Below are positions 7,225 through 14,435 of a stretch of DNA of 64,000 bases, in pieces. Source of the DNA: Actinocrispum wychmicini (lineage in GTDB: Bacteria; Actinomycetota; Actinomycetes; Mycobacteriales; Pseudonocardiaceae); contig NZ_SLWS01000001.1 of NCBI RefSeq assembly GCF_004345645.1, forward strand, positions 933,546-997,545, given 5' to 3'. The notes beneath the pieces were generated by a model. The model made no database searches, was not told the DNA's origin, and saw only the letters and a list, made by a program, of their open reading frames with translations. Each line of letters begins with the position of its first letter. The stretch's first letter is position 1. Made by a program: the position numbers and the translations under genes.

Positions 7225-8499
7225 TGACACCCCACGCGTCTCGCGGGCGAGCGCCACGGCCACGACCGTGACCAGGCACATCCCGGCTACGTAGAGCGAG
7301 ATCGGCCAGGCCGAGCCGGTGCCCTTCAGCAGCGCGGTCGCGATCAGCGGGGCTACCGCGCCGGCCGCGACCGACGCCAGCTGGTACCCGATGGACGCGC
7401 CGGAATACCGGACGCGGGTGCCGAACAGCTCCGCGAAGAACGCCGCCTGCGGGGCGTACATCGCGCCGTGCAGCAGCAGGCCCAGCGTCACGCCGAGGGC
7501 GATCATCCCGAACGACCTGGTGTCCAGCATGCCGAAGAACAGAAACCCCCACACGCCGATCCCGATCGCGCCGAACAGGTACAGCGGCCGCCGCCCGATC
7601 CGGTCGGACAGCGCGCCCCACAACGGGATCGTCACCAGGTGCACGGCCGAGCCGATGAGCACCGCGTTCAACCCGACCGACCGCGGCACTTTCACCGCCT
7701 CGGTCAGGTACACCAGCACGAACCCGGTGATCACGTAGTACGAGGCGTTCTCGGCGAGCCGCGCGCCCAACGCGACGAGCACCTCGCGCCAGTGTTCCCG
7801 GATCACCCGGACGATCGGCGCCCGCTCCGCGGTACCTTCCGATTTCCGTTGTGCCTCAAGGAAAACCGGCGACTCCGAGATGGACAGCCGGATCCACAGG
7901 CCGACCAGCACCAGGACCGCGGACAGCAGGAACGCGATCCGCCACCCCCACGCCACGAACGCCGCGTCGCTCTGCACAGCGGCGAGGATCGCGAGCACCC
8001 CCGTGGCCAACAGGTTCCCGGCCGGCACACCCGCCTGCGGCCACGAAGACCAGAAACCGCGCCGTTCCGCCGAACCGTGTTCGGACACGATCAGCACGGC
8101 ACCGCCCCACTCGCCGCCGATCGCGAAGCCCTGGACCAGTCGCAGCACGGTCAACAGGATCGGCGCGGCCACGCCGATGGTCGCGTACCCGGGCAGCAGG
8201 CCGATCAGGAACGTCGAAGCGCCCATCATCAGCAGGCTCACCACCAGCAGCCGCTTGCGGCCCAACCGGTCGCCGAAGTGGCCGAACACCAGCCCGCCAA
8301 GCGGCCGGGCGACAAAGCCCAGCGCGTACGTGGTCAGCGCCAGCAGGGTGCCGTTGAGCGGGTCGGACGTGGGGAAGAAGACCTTGTTGAAGACCAGGGT
8401 GGACGCCGACGTGTACAGGAAGAAGTCATACCACTCGACCGTGGTGCCGATCATGCTGGCGCCGATGATCCGGCGTAAGGAGCCCTGCGTCGCTGCCAT
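7183..8499 (-). CDS. MFS metabolite:proton symporter (MHS/ShiA-type)
   Basis: About 438 residues from ATG 8499, which has GGAGG 8 bp upstream and follows the dehydrogenase stop by 14 bp. Twelve hydrophobic segments are visible. The family signatures are IGTTVEWYDFFLYTSA near the start, FGHFGDRLGRKR after TM2, and LVQGFAIGGEWGGAVL around TM4-5. Members import organic acids such as shikimate, citrate or ketoglutarate. The gene context suggests 3-hydroxybutyrate or a similar short acid. The last residues (RGVSLVSSDPAPMRLAG) are encoded by a palindromic repeat, which has replaced the original C-terminus. Confidence 0.85.
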   Translation of the reverse strand: MAATQGSLRRIIGASMIGTTVEWYDFFLYTSASTLVFNKVFFPTSDPLNGTLLALTTYALGFVARPLGGLVFGHFGDRLGRKRLLVVSLLMMGASTFLIGLLPGYATIGVAAPILLTVLRLVQGFAIGGEWGGAVLIVSEHGSAERRGFWSSWPQAGVPAGNLLATGVLAILAAVQSDAAFVAWGWRIAFLLSAVLVLVGLWIRLSISESPVFLEAQRKSEGTAERAPIVRVIREHWREVLVALGARLAENASYYVITGFVLVYLTEAVKVPRSVGLNAVLIGSAVHLVTIPLWGALSDRIGRRPLYLFGAIGIGVWGFLFFGMLDTRSFGMIALGVTLGLLLHGAMYAPQAAFFAELFGTRVRYSGASIGYQLASVAAGAVAPLIATALLKGTGSAWPISLYVAGMCLVTVVAVALARETRGVSLVSSDPAPMRLAG

Positions 8500-8513
8500 G
8501 GGCTGTGCCTCCA

Positions 8514-9269
8514 CTAACTGGCGGTCCATCCGCCGTCGACGGGAATCGAGATGCCGGTGACGTGGGTGGCGTGCGGGCCGCACAGCCAGAGCACGACATC
8601 GGCGACGTCCTCGGGTTCGATCAGGCGTTTCACCGCGGACCGGTCGAGCAGGATCCGCTCGACCACGTCATCGGCACTGATGCCGTGCGCCTCGGCCTGT
8701 GCCGCGATCTGGTCGGTCACCAGTCGTGTCCGCACGTAGCCCGGGTTGACGCAGTTGCTGGTCACGCCGTGGGCGGCGCCTTCGAGCGCGGCGACCTTGC
8801 TCAGGCCTTCCAGCGCGTGCTTCGCGGTGACGTACCCGGCCTTGAACGCGCTGGCGCGTAGGCCGTGTGCGCTGGAGATGTTCACGATCCGGCCCCAGCC
8901 GCGGGCGTACATGTGCGGCAGGCAGCGACGGATCAGCAGGAACGGCGCGGTGACCATGACCTGCTGCAGCGTCGCGAACTTCGCCGGCGGGAACTCGTGG
9001 ATGGGCGCGAGGTGCTGGAGTCCGGCGTTGTTGACGAGGATGTCGACCGCTTCGGGCAGACGGTCGATGGTCGCCGGGTCGCTGAGGTCGCCCTGGTGCG
9101 CCACGCCGCCGATCTCCCGGGCGGCGTCGTCCGCGGCGGCGCCGGCCAGATCGACGATGTGCACTTCCACGCCGGCTCCGGCGAGTGCCCGCGCGCACGC
9201 GAGGCCGATGCCGTTGGCCCCGCCGGTCACGAGCGCGACCCGTCCGCTGTGAGTTGCGCCACTGTCCAT
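8514..9269 (-). CDS. Short-chain dehydrogenase, probable 3-hydroxybutyrate dehydrogenase
   Basis: 251 residues from ATG 9269. NAD-binding VALVTGGANGIGLACA, the structural NNAG (DILVNNAGLQH), catalytic Ser in NISSAHG and YVTAK (YxxxK) are all present. The HGL motif after the Ser and IEPEDVADVVLWL near the end resemble classical 3-hydroxybutyrate dehydrogenases, which oxidise 3-hydroxybutyrate to acetoacetate. It is followed by an MHS transporter in the same operon. A 17-bp palindrome lies 38 bp upstream of the start. The substrate call is by similarity and context, not proven. Confidence 0.82.
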   Translation of the reverse strand: MDSGATHSGRVALVTGGANGIGLACARALAGAGVEVHIVDLAGAAADDAAREIGGVAHQGDLSDPATIDRLPEAVDILVNNAGLQHLAPIHEFPPAKFATLQQVMVTAPFLLIRRCLPHMYARGWGRIVNISSAHGLRASAFKAGYVTAKHALEGLSKVAALEGAAHGVTSNCVNPGYVRTRLVTDQIAAQAEAHGISADDVVERILLDRSAVKRLIEPEDVADVVLWLCGPHATHVTGISIPVDGGWTAS

Positions 9270-9306
9270 GAGCAACGACGCTAGGGGGAGACGTTCCGCT
9301 TGGCGA

Positions 9307-9323
9307 TGTGGGCCTGGCCCACA
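9307..9323. promoter_or_regulatory. Operator-like palindrome upstream of hydroxybutyrate operon
   Basis: TGTGGGCC-T-GGCCCACA is a perfect inverted repeat with 8-bp arms and a one-base centre. It sits in the divergent promoter region between the dehydrogenase and the zinc-ribbon protein. The nearby PucR-type regulator is a candidate binder. A stem-loop role is also possible, but no T-tract follows. Confidence 0.5.
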
Positions 9324-9394
9324 CATGCTGAGAAAGTCATGTGGAAGTTCGCCATGGCAAGCAGATGTCCACGACGATAAGTAGTCTGATCTGT

Positions 9395-9736
9395 ATGATT
9401 TGCCCGAAGTGTCAGAATGTGATGCAGACCGTCAACCGCAACGGCGTCCACATCGAGCAGTGTCAGGGCTGCCGTGGGATCTTCCTTGACCGAGGCGAAC
9501 TCGAGCAGATTGCGGGCGCTGAGCAGCGCTACAACGAGCCACCGGCGTACCGCGGCGACTCAGCGCCCCCGTATCGCGGCGGCCACAAAGACTCCGCGCC
9601 CCCGTATCGGGGCGGCCACAAGGACTCCGCGCCGCCGTACGGCTACGGTCGGGGTCATGGCGACTCCCCACCCCCGTACGGCCAAGGCGGTCAGCGGCGC
9701 AAGCGCCGCAGCTTCCTGGAAAACCTGTTCGACTGA
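9395..9736 (+). CDS. Zinc-ribbon (zf-TFIIB) protein with repeated C-terminal tail
   Basis: Starting at the second Met (MICPKCQNVM, ATG 9395) gives 113 residues and puts the zinc ribbon at the N-terminus as in the family; the extra 18 residues upstream look untranslated. The ribbon has two knuckles, CPKC (3-6) and CQGC (22-25), with the family's GIFLDRGELEQI helix after it. The tail is a near-perfect 11-residue tandem repeat (YRGGHKDSAPP) rich in Pro, Gly and Tyr, then basic RRKRRSFLENLFD. These are small cytoplasmic proteins of unknown role. No ribosome site is evident. Confidence 0.78.
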   Translation: MICPKCQNVMQTVNRNGVHIEQCQGCRGIFLDRGELEQIAGAEQRYNEPPAYRGDSAPPYRGGHKDSAPPYRGGHKDSAPPYGYGRGHGDSPPPYGQGGQRRKRRSFLENLFD

Positions 9737-10375
9737 GTGAAAGCGCCGGTGGACCTGAAGATCTGCGCGGGCTGCGGGCAGCGGATGGACGTGCCCGTCG
9801 TCCCGCCGGACGAGCCTGTGGTCGTCTGCCCCGACTGTGGCCATCGGCAGCCCTTCCTGCGGCTGCCGATGTTCGCGTTGACCGGCCCGAGCGGAACCGG
9901 CAAGTCGACCGTGGGCCGCCTGCTCATCCGTGAGCTGGCCGACCGGGTCGTGGTGCTGGAGCAGGACGTGCTGTGGACAGCCGGCCTGCGTGACCCGCAC
10001 AACGACTTCCAGCTGTTCCGCGCGACCTGGCTGCGGATGGTCGGCATGATCCACCAGAGCGGCCGCCCGGTGGTGCTCTGCGGAACCGTGGTGCCGGTGC
10101 AGTTCGAGGAATGCCCGGAGCGGGCGTTGATCGGCGAGATCCACTACCTGGCGCTGACGTGCGCGCGGGACGTGATGCGCGACCGGCTGCGCGCCCGCCC
10201 GGCCTGGCGCGAATGGGACGAACCCAGGATCAACGAGATGCTCGAGTTCAACGACTGGGTCCAACGCGAGGCGCCCACGATGACTCCCCCGATGCGCCTC
10301 CTGGACACCACGAACCGTCAGGTCGAGGACACCGCGAAGGAAGTGGCCGCCTGGGTCAGCGCAGGCCTCGGATAA
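9737..10375 (+). CDS. P-loop kinase-like protein with N-terminal zinc ribbon
   Basis: 212 residues. Residues 10-35 hold a CxxC...CxxC ribbon (CAGCGQ and CPDCGH), followed by an AAA_33/adenylate-kinase-like P-loop, FALTGPSGTGKST (Walker A, about 46-58). A later ARDVMRDRLRARPAWREW stretch would be the lid with Arg residues. The GTG start directly follows the stop of the zinc-ribbon gene, so the pair is cotranscribed. Similar proteins are predicted small-molecule or nucleotide kinases; the substrate is unknown. A strong bidirectional hairpin follows the stop. Confidence 0.72.
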   Translation: MKAPVDLKICAGCGQRMDVPVVPPDEPVVVCPDCGHRQPFLRLPMFALTGPSGTGKSTVGRLLIRELADRVVVLEQDVLWTAGLRDPHNDFQLFRATWLRMVGMIHQSGRPVVLCGTVVPVQFEECPERALIGEIHYLALTCARDVMRDRLRARPAWREWDEPRINEMLEFNDWVQREAPTMTPPMRLLDTTNRQVEDTAKEVAAWVSAGLG

Positions 10376-10376
10376 G

Positions 10377-10409
10377 GCAGTGGGCCCCGGCGGTGCCGGG
10401 GCCCACTGC
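10377..10409. terminator. Bidirectional stem-loop terminator
   Basis: GCAGTGGGCCCCGGC and GCCGGGGCCCACTGC form a perfect 15-bp stem around GGT. It lies between the stop codons of two convergent genes (10375 and 10417), with no T-tract, as is usual for GC-rich actinobacterial terminators. Confidence 0.85.
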
Positions 10410-10416
10410 TTGGTGC

Positions 10417-11061
10417 TTACTTCTCGGTTGTCTTCGTGGTGCTGGTCTTCGGGGTCGTCGTCCGCGGGGCCGGCTTGCGGGCCGGGGCCGTGCGGTTGGC
10501 GACCTTCCGGCTGGTGCTGCGGACTTCGTGGGCCACGTCGGCACCCAGGTCCTCGACGGCTTCGGCGGTCTCGGCCGCGAGCTTCTCGGCGGCGCGGGCG
10601 GTCTTCTCGCCCACCGAACGGGTGCGGCGGGTCACCTTGGACAGCACTTCCTCGGCCAGCTCACGGGCGTCAGTCACCGCGCCACCGGCCCGGTCCTGCG
10701 CCGAGGAGATGGCTTCCTCAAGCTGGTCCACGATCTTCTTGACCTGCGGCTGGGCGCGGAACTTGTCCAGCGCCTCCTCGCCCTGCTCGGCGAGCTTGCG
10801 GTAGAGCTTCAGCGCCGCGTCGGTGTACTCGTCGACGAGCTTGCGCAGCTCGGCCGGGTCCAGCTTGCCGCGCAGCGAGGTCACGTCGGTCGGGATCTCC
10901 TTGCGGGCGGCCTCGGCGCGCTCGGTCACGTTGTCCTTGGCCTTGGTCACCGCGTCCAGGACCGCCTTGGCGGCCAGGTCGCCCGCGCCGAGGGCGGCGA
11001 GCAGCGGGGTGCGGACCTGTTCGACGGCCTTGCGGACGTCTTCGGTGTTCGGGCGGGTCAT
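10417..11061 (-). CDS. hbhA: Heparin-binding hemagglutinin-like protein (HbhA family)
   Basis: 214 residues with the HbhA layout: a short N-terminal helix, a long coiled-coil middle (about 30-140; KLVDEYTDAALKLYRKLAEQ, VKKIVDQLEEAISSAQ) and a basic Lys/Arg/Thr/Pro tail (about 185-214, KPAPRTTTPKTSTTKTTEK). In mycobacteria HbhA is surface- and lipid-inclusion-associated and binds heparin through the Lys-rich tail. Here the tail is shorter and richer in Thr, so heparin binding cannot be assumed. It follows the XRE regulator by 7 bp, an arrangement also known in mycobacteria (Rv0474-Rv0475). Confidence 0.85.
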   Translation of the reverse strand: MTRPNTEDVRKAVEQVRTPLLAALGAGDLAAKAVLDAVTKAKDNVTERAEAARKEIPTDVTSLRGKLDPAELRKLVDEYTDAALKLYRKLAEQGEEALDKFRAQPQVKKIVDQLEEAISSAQDRAGGAVTDARELAEEVLSKVTRRTRSVGEKTARAAEKLAAETAEAVEDLGADVAHEVRSTSRKVANRTAPARKPAPRTTTPKTSTTKTTEK

Positions 11062-11068
11062 TTCTCAG

Positions 11069-11512
11069 TCACTCCTCAGCGGTCGTCTTGCTGTCCACAT
11101 CGGACTTTTCCACTGTGGACTTCAGAGTCGGGTCGGACGATCGGGCGGCGTTCTCCTTGCGGAACGACTCGTACACGTCCAGCAGCACCTGCTTCTGGCG
11201 TTCGCTCAGCTCAGCGTCGGCGCGGATCGCGTCGGCCACCGGGCCACCCGTGGGCAGATCCAGGATCCCGGCCTGCACGTACAGCGCCTCCGCGGAGATG
11301 CGCAGGCCCTTGGCGATCTGCTGCAGGATCTCCGCGCTCGGCTTGCGCAGGCCCCGCTCGATCTGGCTCAGGTACGGGTTGGAGACCCCGGCGAGCTTCG
11401 ACAGCTGGCGCAGCGAGATCTTCGCCGTGTTGCGCTGCTGGCGGATGTAGTCCCCGATGTCCCTGCCGAGACCGGCGACCTTGTCCATCGGCGACTGTGT
11501 GTCCTCGGCCAC
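11069..11512 (-). CDS. XRE-family helix-turn-helix regulator upstream of hbhA
   Basis: The GTG at 11512 is preceded by AGGAGG at 7-base spacing, and that site would lie inside the coding region if the ATG at 11533 were used, so I take 147 residues. The HTH domain is about residues 17-75 (ISLRQLSKLAGVSNPYLSQI, then ERGLRKPSAEILQQIAKGL). The C-terminal half is a helical, acidic tail. It lies in an operon with hbhA and has a near-perfect 18-bp palindrome about 40 bp upstream. It probably represses or tunes the pair. Confidence 0.85.
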   Translation of the reverse strand: MAEDTQSPMDKVAGLGRDIGDYIRQQRNTAKISLRQLSKLAGVSNPYLSQIERGLRKPSAEILQQIAKGLRISAEALYVQAGILDLPTGGPVADAIRADAELSERQKQVLLDVYESFRKENAARSSDPTLKSTVEKSDVDSKTTAEE

Positions 11513-11552
11513 CTGGTCACCTCCTCTCGACACGTTCCACGGTAGGTCCGGC

Positions 11553-11570
11553 TGCTAGCAATTGCAAGCA
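11553..11570. promoter_or_regulatory. Near-perfect palindrome in XRE-hbhA promoter region
   Basis: TGCTAGCAATTGCAAGCA is symmetric around GCAATTGC with a single mismatched pair. It lies in the 111-bp divergent spacer between the XRE regulator and the PIMT-like gene, and is a likely autoregulatory site for the XRE protein. Confidence 0.5.
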
Positions 11571-11623
11571 CTCAGTACGCACGGTGGCGGTGGGTTCGGT
11601 CACAGCGGTTTAGGCTGTACGCG

Positions 11624-12772
11624 ATGAGCGTTCGTGCTGACATCGACGACACCGCGGCACGCCTGCGGAGCCGGCTCGTCCGCGCACTCGTCCGAGGTGG
11701 AACGCTCGCCGACCCACGATGGCGCGACGCGTTCCTCACGGTGCCGAGGCACGCGTTCCTGCCGCGCTACTTCCTGCAACGCGCCGGCCGGTGGGCCGCG
11801 GTCGAGCGGGGCGACCCGGACTGGCTGAACCCGATCTACGCCGACCGTGTCCTGGTGACCCAGCTCGACGGCGATGGCACGCACTGGGAGCGGGCGCGCG
11901 CGGGCGGGCCGGTGCCCGGGGCGCCCACGTGCTCGTCCAGCATGCCCACGATCATGGCCGTGATGCTGGAGGCCCTCCAGGTCGGCGACGACGACCGGGT
12001 GCTGGAGATCGGCACGGGTACCGGCTACAACGCGGCCCTGCTGTGCGTCCGCCTCGGCGACCGTCGAATATCCACAGTGGACGTCGACAGGACGTTGGCC
12101 GAGCCGGCCCGGCGACGCCTCAACGAAGCCGGCTACCACCCGACATGCGTGATCATGGACGGCGCCAACGGATATCCCGACGGCGCCCCGTACGACCGCG
12201 TGCTGTGCACCTGCGCCGTGCCCACGATCCCGTTGCCGTGGCTGGAACAGACCAAGCCGGGCGGGATCGTCGTCACCACGCTGAGCCGGCCGATCGGCGC
12301 CGGCCTGGTCCGGATCACCGCGGGCGACGGCCCGAACGGGCAGGGGCAGGTGCTTGCCGACGATGGCCGGTTCATGCCGCTGCGCGCGCCCGACACACAG
12401 ACCGTAGCGTGGCCGGCCGCGGACGCGGTGGGCAGCACAAGGAGTGCGCGACTGTCCGCGGGTGTGATCAGCCCGACCAGTCCGTTCGAGTTCTTCGCCG
12501 GTCTGGGCGCGCCCGGCGTGCACGCGGTCGGCGCCGCGCACAACGCGGTCCTGATGGCACATCCGGACGGTTCGTGGGCGCGGCACGAGTCGGCGACCGT
12601 GACCCAGGGCGGACCACGCCGGTTGTGGGACGAGGTCGAAGCCGCCTACCAGCAGTGGGTCGCGCTCGGCGAGCCACGGCGGGCGCGGTTCGGGATCACC
12701 GTCACACCGGACGTTCAGGAACTGTGGCTGGACCGGCCGGACAGCCCGAACCGCTGGCCGCTGGCCGGATGA
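11624..12772 (+). CDS. Protein-L-isoaspartate O-methyltransferase-like protein
   Basis: 382 residues, longer than the about 210 of housekeeping PIMT. The PIMT-type core is about residues 15-230: VPRHAFLPRYF (the family's substrate loop), SSSMPTIMAVMLEAL, and SAM motif I in VLEIGTGTGYNAALL. The C-terminal 150 residues form an extra domain seen in actinobacterial stand-alone homologs. The family uses SAM to methylate abnormal isoaspartyl residues. Similar long forms also act on modified peptides, but no peptide precursor gene is seen nearby. The start is ATG 11624. Confidence 0.8.
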   Translation: MSVRADIDDTAARLRSRLVRALVRGGTLADPRWRDAFLTVPRHAFLPRYFLQRAGRWAAVERGDPDWLNPIYADRVLVTQLDGDGTHWERARAGGPVPGAPTCSSSMPTIMAVMLEALQVGDDDRVLEIGTGTGYNAALLCVRLGDRRISTVDVDRTLAEPARRRLNEAGYHPTCVIMDGANGYPDGAPYDRVLCTCAVPTIPLPWLEQTKPGGIVVTTLSRPIGAGLVRITAGDGPNGQGQVLADDGRFMPLRAPDTQTVAWPAADAVGSTRSARLSAGVISPTSPFEFFAGLGAPGVHAVGAAHNAVLMAHPDGSWARHESATVTQGGPRRLWDEVEAAYQQWVALGEPRRARFGITVTPDVQELWLDRPDSPNRWPLAG

Positions 12773-12821
12773 CCGATGACCATGTGGTCGTACGAGCCGG
12801 GCGCAACGTACGCTGGATGAC

Positions 12822-13115
12822 GTGCCGACGGTTGCCGGATGGATAGTTTGGGGCATTGACTGGGCGCCCGTCCCGGTCGGTGTCTTCGCGTTCGTGCACG
12901 TCCTGTTGCAGCGCGCGGACGCCTTCACCGCGATCGACCGGATGACCAAACCCGCGTGGCTGGGTATCACGGCTGGTGGGACCGCAGCGGTCGCGTTGTT
13001 CTCGCTCGCCACGTTCTCGGCGTTGTTCTGGATCGCCGGTCTGGTCGCCGTGCTGGTCTACCTCGTGGACGTGCGCCCGAGGCTGATCGAGGTGCAGCGC
13101 GGGAACCGGTGGTGA
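12822..13115 (+). CDS. DUF2516 family small membrane protein
   Basis: 97 residues with a GTG start. Three hydrophobic segments are visible: 5-27 (VAGWIVWGIDWAPVPVGVFA), 47-66 and 67-84 (ALFWIAGLVAVLVYLVDV), with a short basic C-terminus. The family is of unknown function and is conserved beside hbhA in mycobacteria (Rv0476), matching the context here. Its TGA overlaps the next gene's GTG, so translation is coupled. Confidence 0.82.
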   Translation: MPTVAGWIVWGIDWAPVPVGVFAFVHVLLQRADAFTAIDRMTKPAWLGITAGGTAAVALFSLATFSALFWIAGLVAVLVYLVDVRPRLIEVQRGNRW

Positions 13116-13837
13116 GCTGGCACGCGTACGGCTCGGGCGACCCGGTCGTCCTTGTCGTGCCGGGTTTGGCGGCCACTCCGGGCGAAGCCCGCATCCCCGC
13201 CTCGGGTCTGGCGGGTACCAGGGTCGTGATGACGCTGCCCGGACACGGTGACGAACCCGACGCGCCTCCCGGCTACTGGGACTACGGCACCATCGCGCGG
13301 GACGTCCTGCGCGCCGCGGACGAGGTGCGGGCCACCTGCGCGATCGGTGTGTCGCTGGGTGCGGGCGCGTTGACCAGAGTCGTCGCCGAGAGCCCTGACA
13401 GGTTCGAGCGTCTCGCCCTGCTGTTGCCCGCGGCGCTCGACGAGCCGCGGCCCACCGACGTCCAGGACGAGCTGCGCAAGCTCACCACCAAGGACGTCGA
13501 CAGGCTGCGCGAATACGTGGCCGCGCCACTACCCACCGGATACGCCCTCGGCGACTACGTCGAAGCCCGCGCGAAAGCCCTGACCCGATTGACGGCCGCG
13601 ATCGAGTTGCTGGCCGGCACGTTTCCCGTCGAAGACCGGCGGGTGCTCGCTGATGTCGACGTCCCAGTGCTGGTGATCGGCGCGGTCGGCGACACGTTGC
13701 ACCCGGCCGACGTCGCTCGCGCGACGGCGAAGGCGTTTCCGCATGGCGTGCTTGAACTGTTCGACTCACCAGCCCCGCTGATCACACATCGCGCGCAGGT
13801 GCGGTCACTTCTGCAGGGCTTCTTCCGCAGGGACTGA
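13112..13837 (+). CDS. Alpha/beta hydrolase
   Basis: 241 residues from the GTG at 13112 that overlaps the DUF2516 stop. It has the alpha/beta-hydrolase order: oxyanion strand VVLVVPGLAA, nucleophile elbow IGVSLGAG (GxSxG) at about residue 80, an acid in VIGAVGDTLHPADV, and a late His in APLITHRAQ. There is no signal peptide. The substrate is unknown; esterase or lipase-like activity is only a family guess. Confidence 0.78.
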   Translation: MSWHAYGSGDPVVLVVPGLAATPGEARIPASGLAGTRVVMTLPGHGDEPDAPPGYWDYGTIARDVLRAADEVRATCAIGVSLGAGALTRVVAESPDRFERLALLLPAALDEPRPTDVQDELRKLTTKDVDRLREYVAAPLPTGYALGDYVEARAKALTRLTAAIELLAGTFPVEDRRVLADVDVPVLVIGAVGDTLHPADVARATAKAFPHGVLELFDSPAPLITHRAQVRSLLQGFFRRD

Positions 13838-13886
13838 GCAGGCTGCCTGTGTCAGTGGTCAACGGCTGGGCGGATAGCCTGACCTC

Positions 13887-14435
13887 GTGACATGGACCAT
13901 CAACGGCTCTCTTGACGTCGTTTCGGCCACGGACCGCCCTGACCTGCTGGCCGACCCGGTCGTGACCGCGCTGGAGGCGCTCGACCCGGCCGACGCGGCG
14001 AGGATCGGCGTCGCCGCCATCGATCCCACCCTCGCCGACACCGCCGAGTTCTGCGCCGCCTACGGATCCCCACTCGAAGCGTCCGCGAACTGCGTGGTCG
14101 TCTCCGGCAAACGCGCGGGTGAGGAACGGTTCGCTGCCTGTCTCATCCTCGCCACCACGCGAGCCGACGTGAACGGCGCCGCGCGGCGCCGGCTGGACGT
14201 CCGCAAGGCCTCGTTCGCTCCCATGGACATCGCCGTCGAACTGACCGGGATGGAGTACGGCGGCATCACGCCGGTCGGCCTGCCCGACGGGTGGCCGCTG
14301 CTGATCGACCAGGTCGTCGCCACCGCGCCGGAACTCGTGATCGGCAGCGGCATCCGCGGCAGCAAGATCCTCATCCCCGGCGACATCCTGGTGAAGCTCG
14401 CCGGCGCCGAGGTCATCGAGGGCTTGGGCCGTTAG
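13887..14435 (+). CDS. YbaK/EbsC-type aminoacyl-tRNA deacylase
   Basis: 182 residues with a GTG start. The YbaK/ProX fold is recognised from SPLEASANCVVVSG (strand with the catalytic-site Asn/Cys region), ADVNGAARRRLDVRKASFAP with the Lys of the active site, and GGITPVGLP, the conserved glycine loop. Members hydrolyse misacylated tRNA such as Cys-tRNA(Pro) in trans. The last 4 bp overlap the convergent PIG-L gene. Confidence 0.83.
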   Translation: MTWTINGSLDVVSATDRPDLLADPVVTALEALDPADAARIGVAAIDPTLADTAEFCAAYGSPLEASANCVVVSGKRAGEERFAACLILATTRADVNGAARRRLDVRKASFAPMDIAVELTGMEYGGITPVGLPDGWPLLIDQVVATAPELVIGSGIRGSKILIPGDILVKLAGAEVIEGLGR

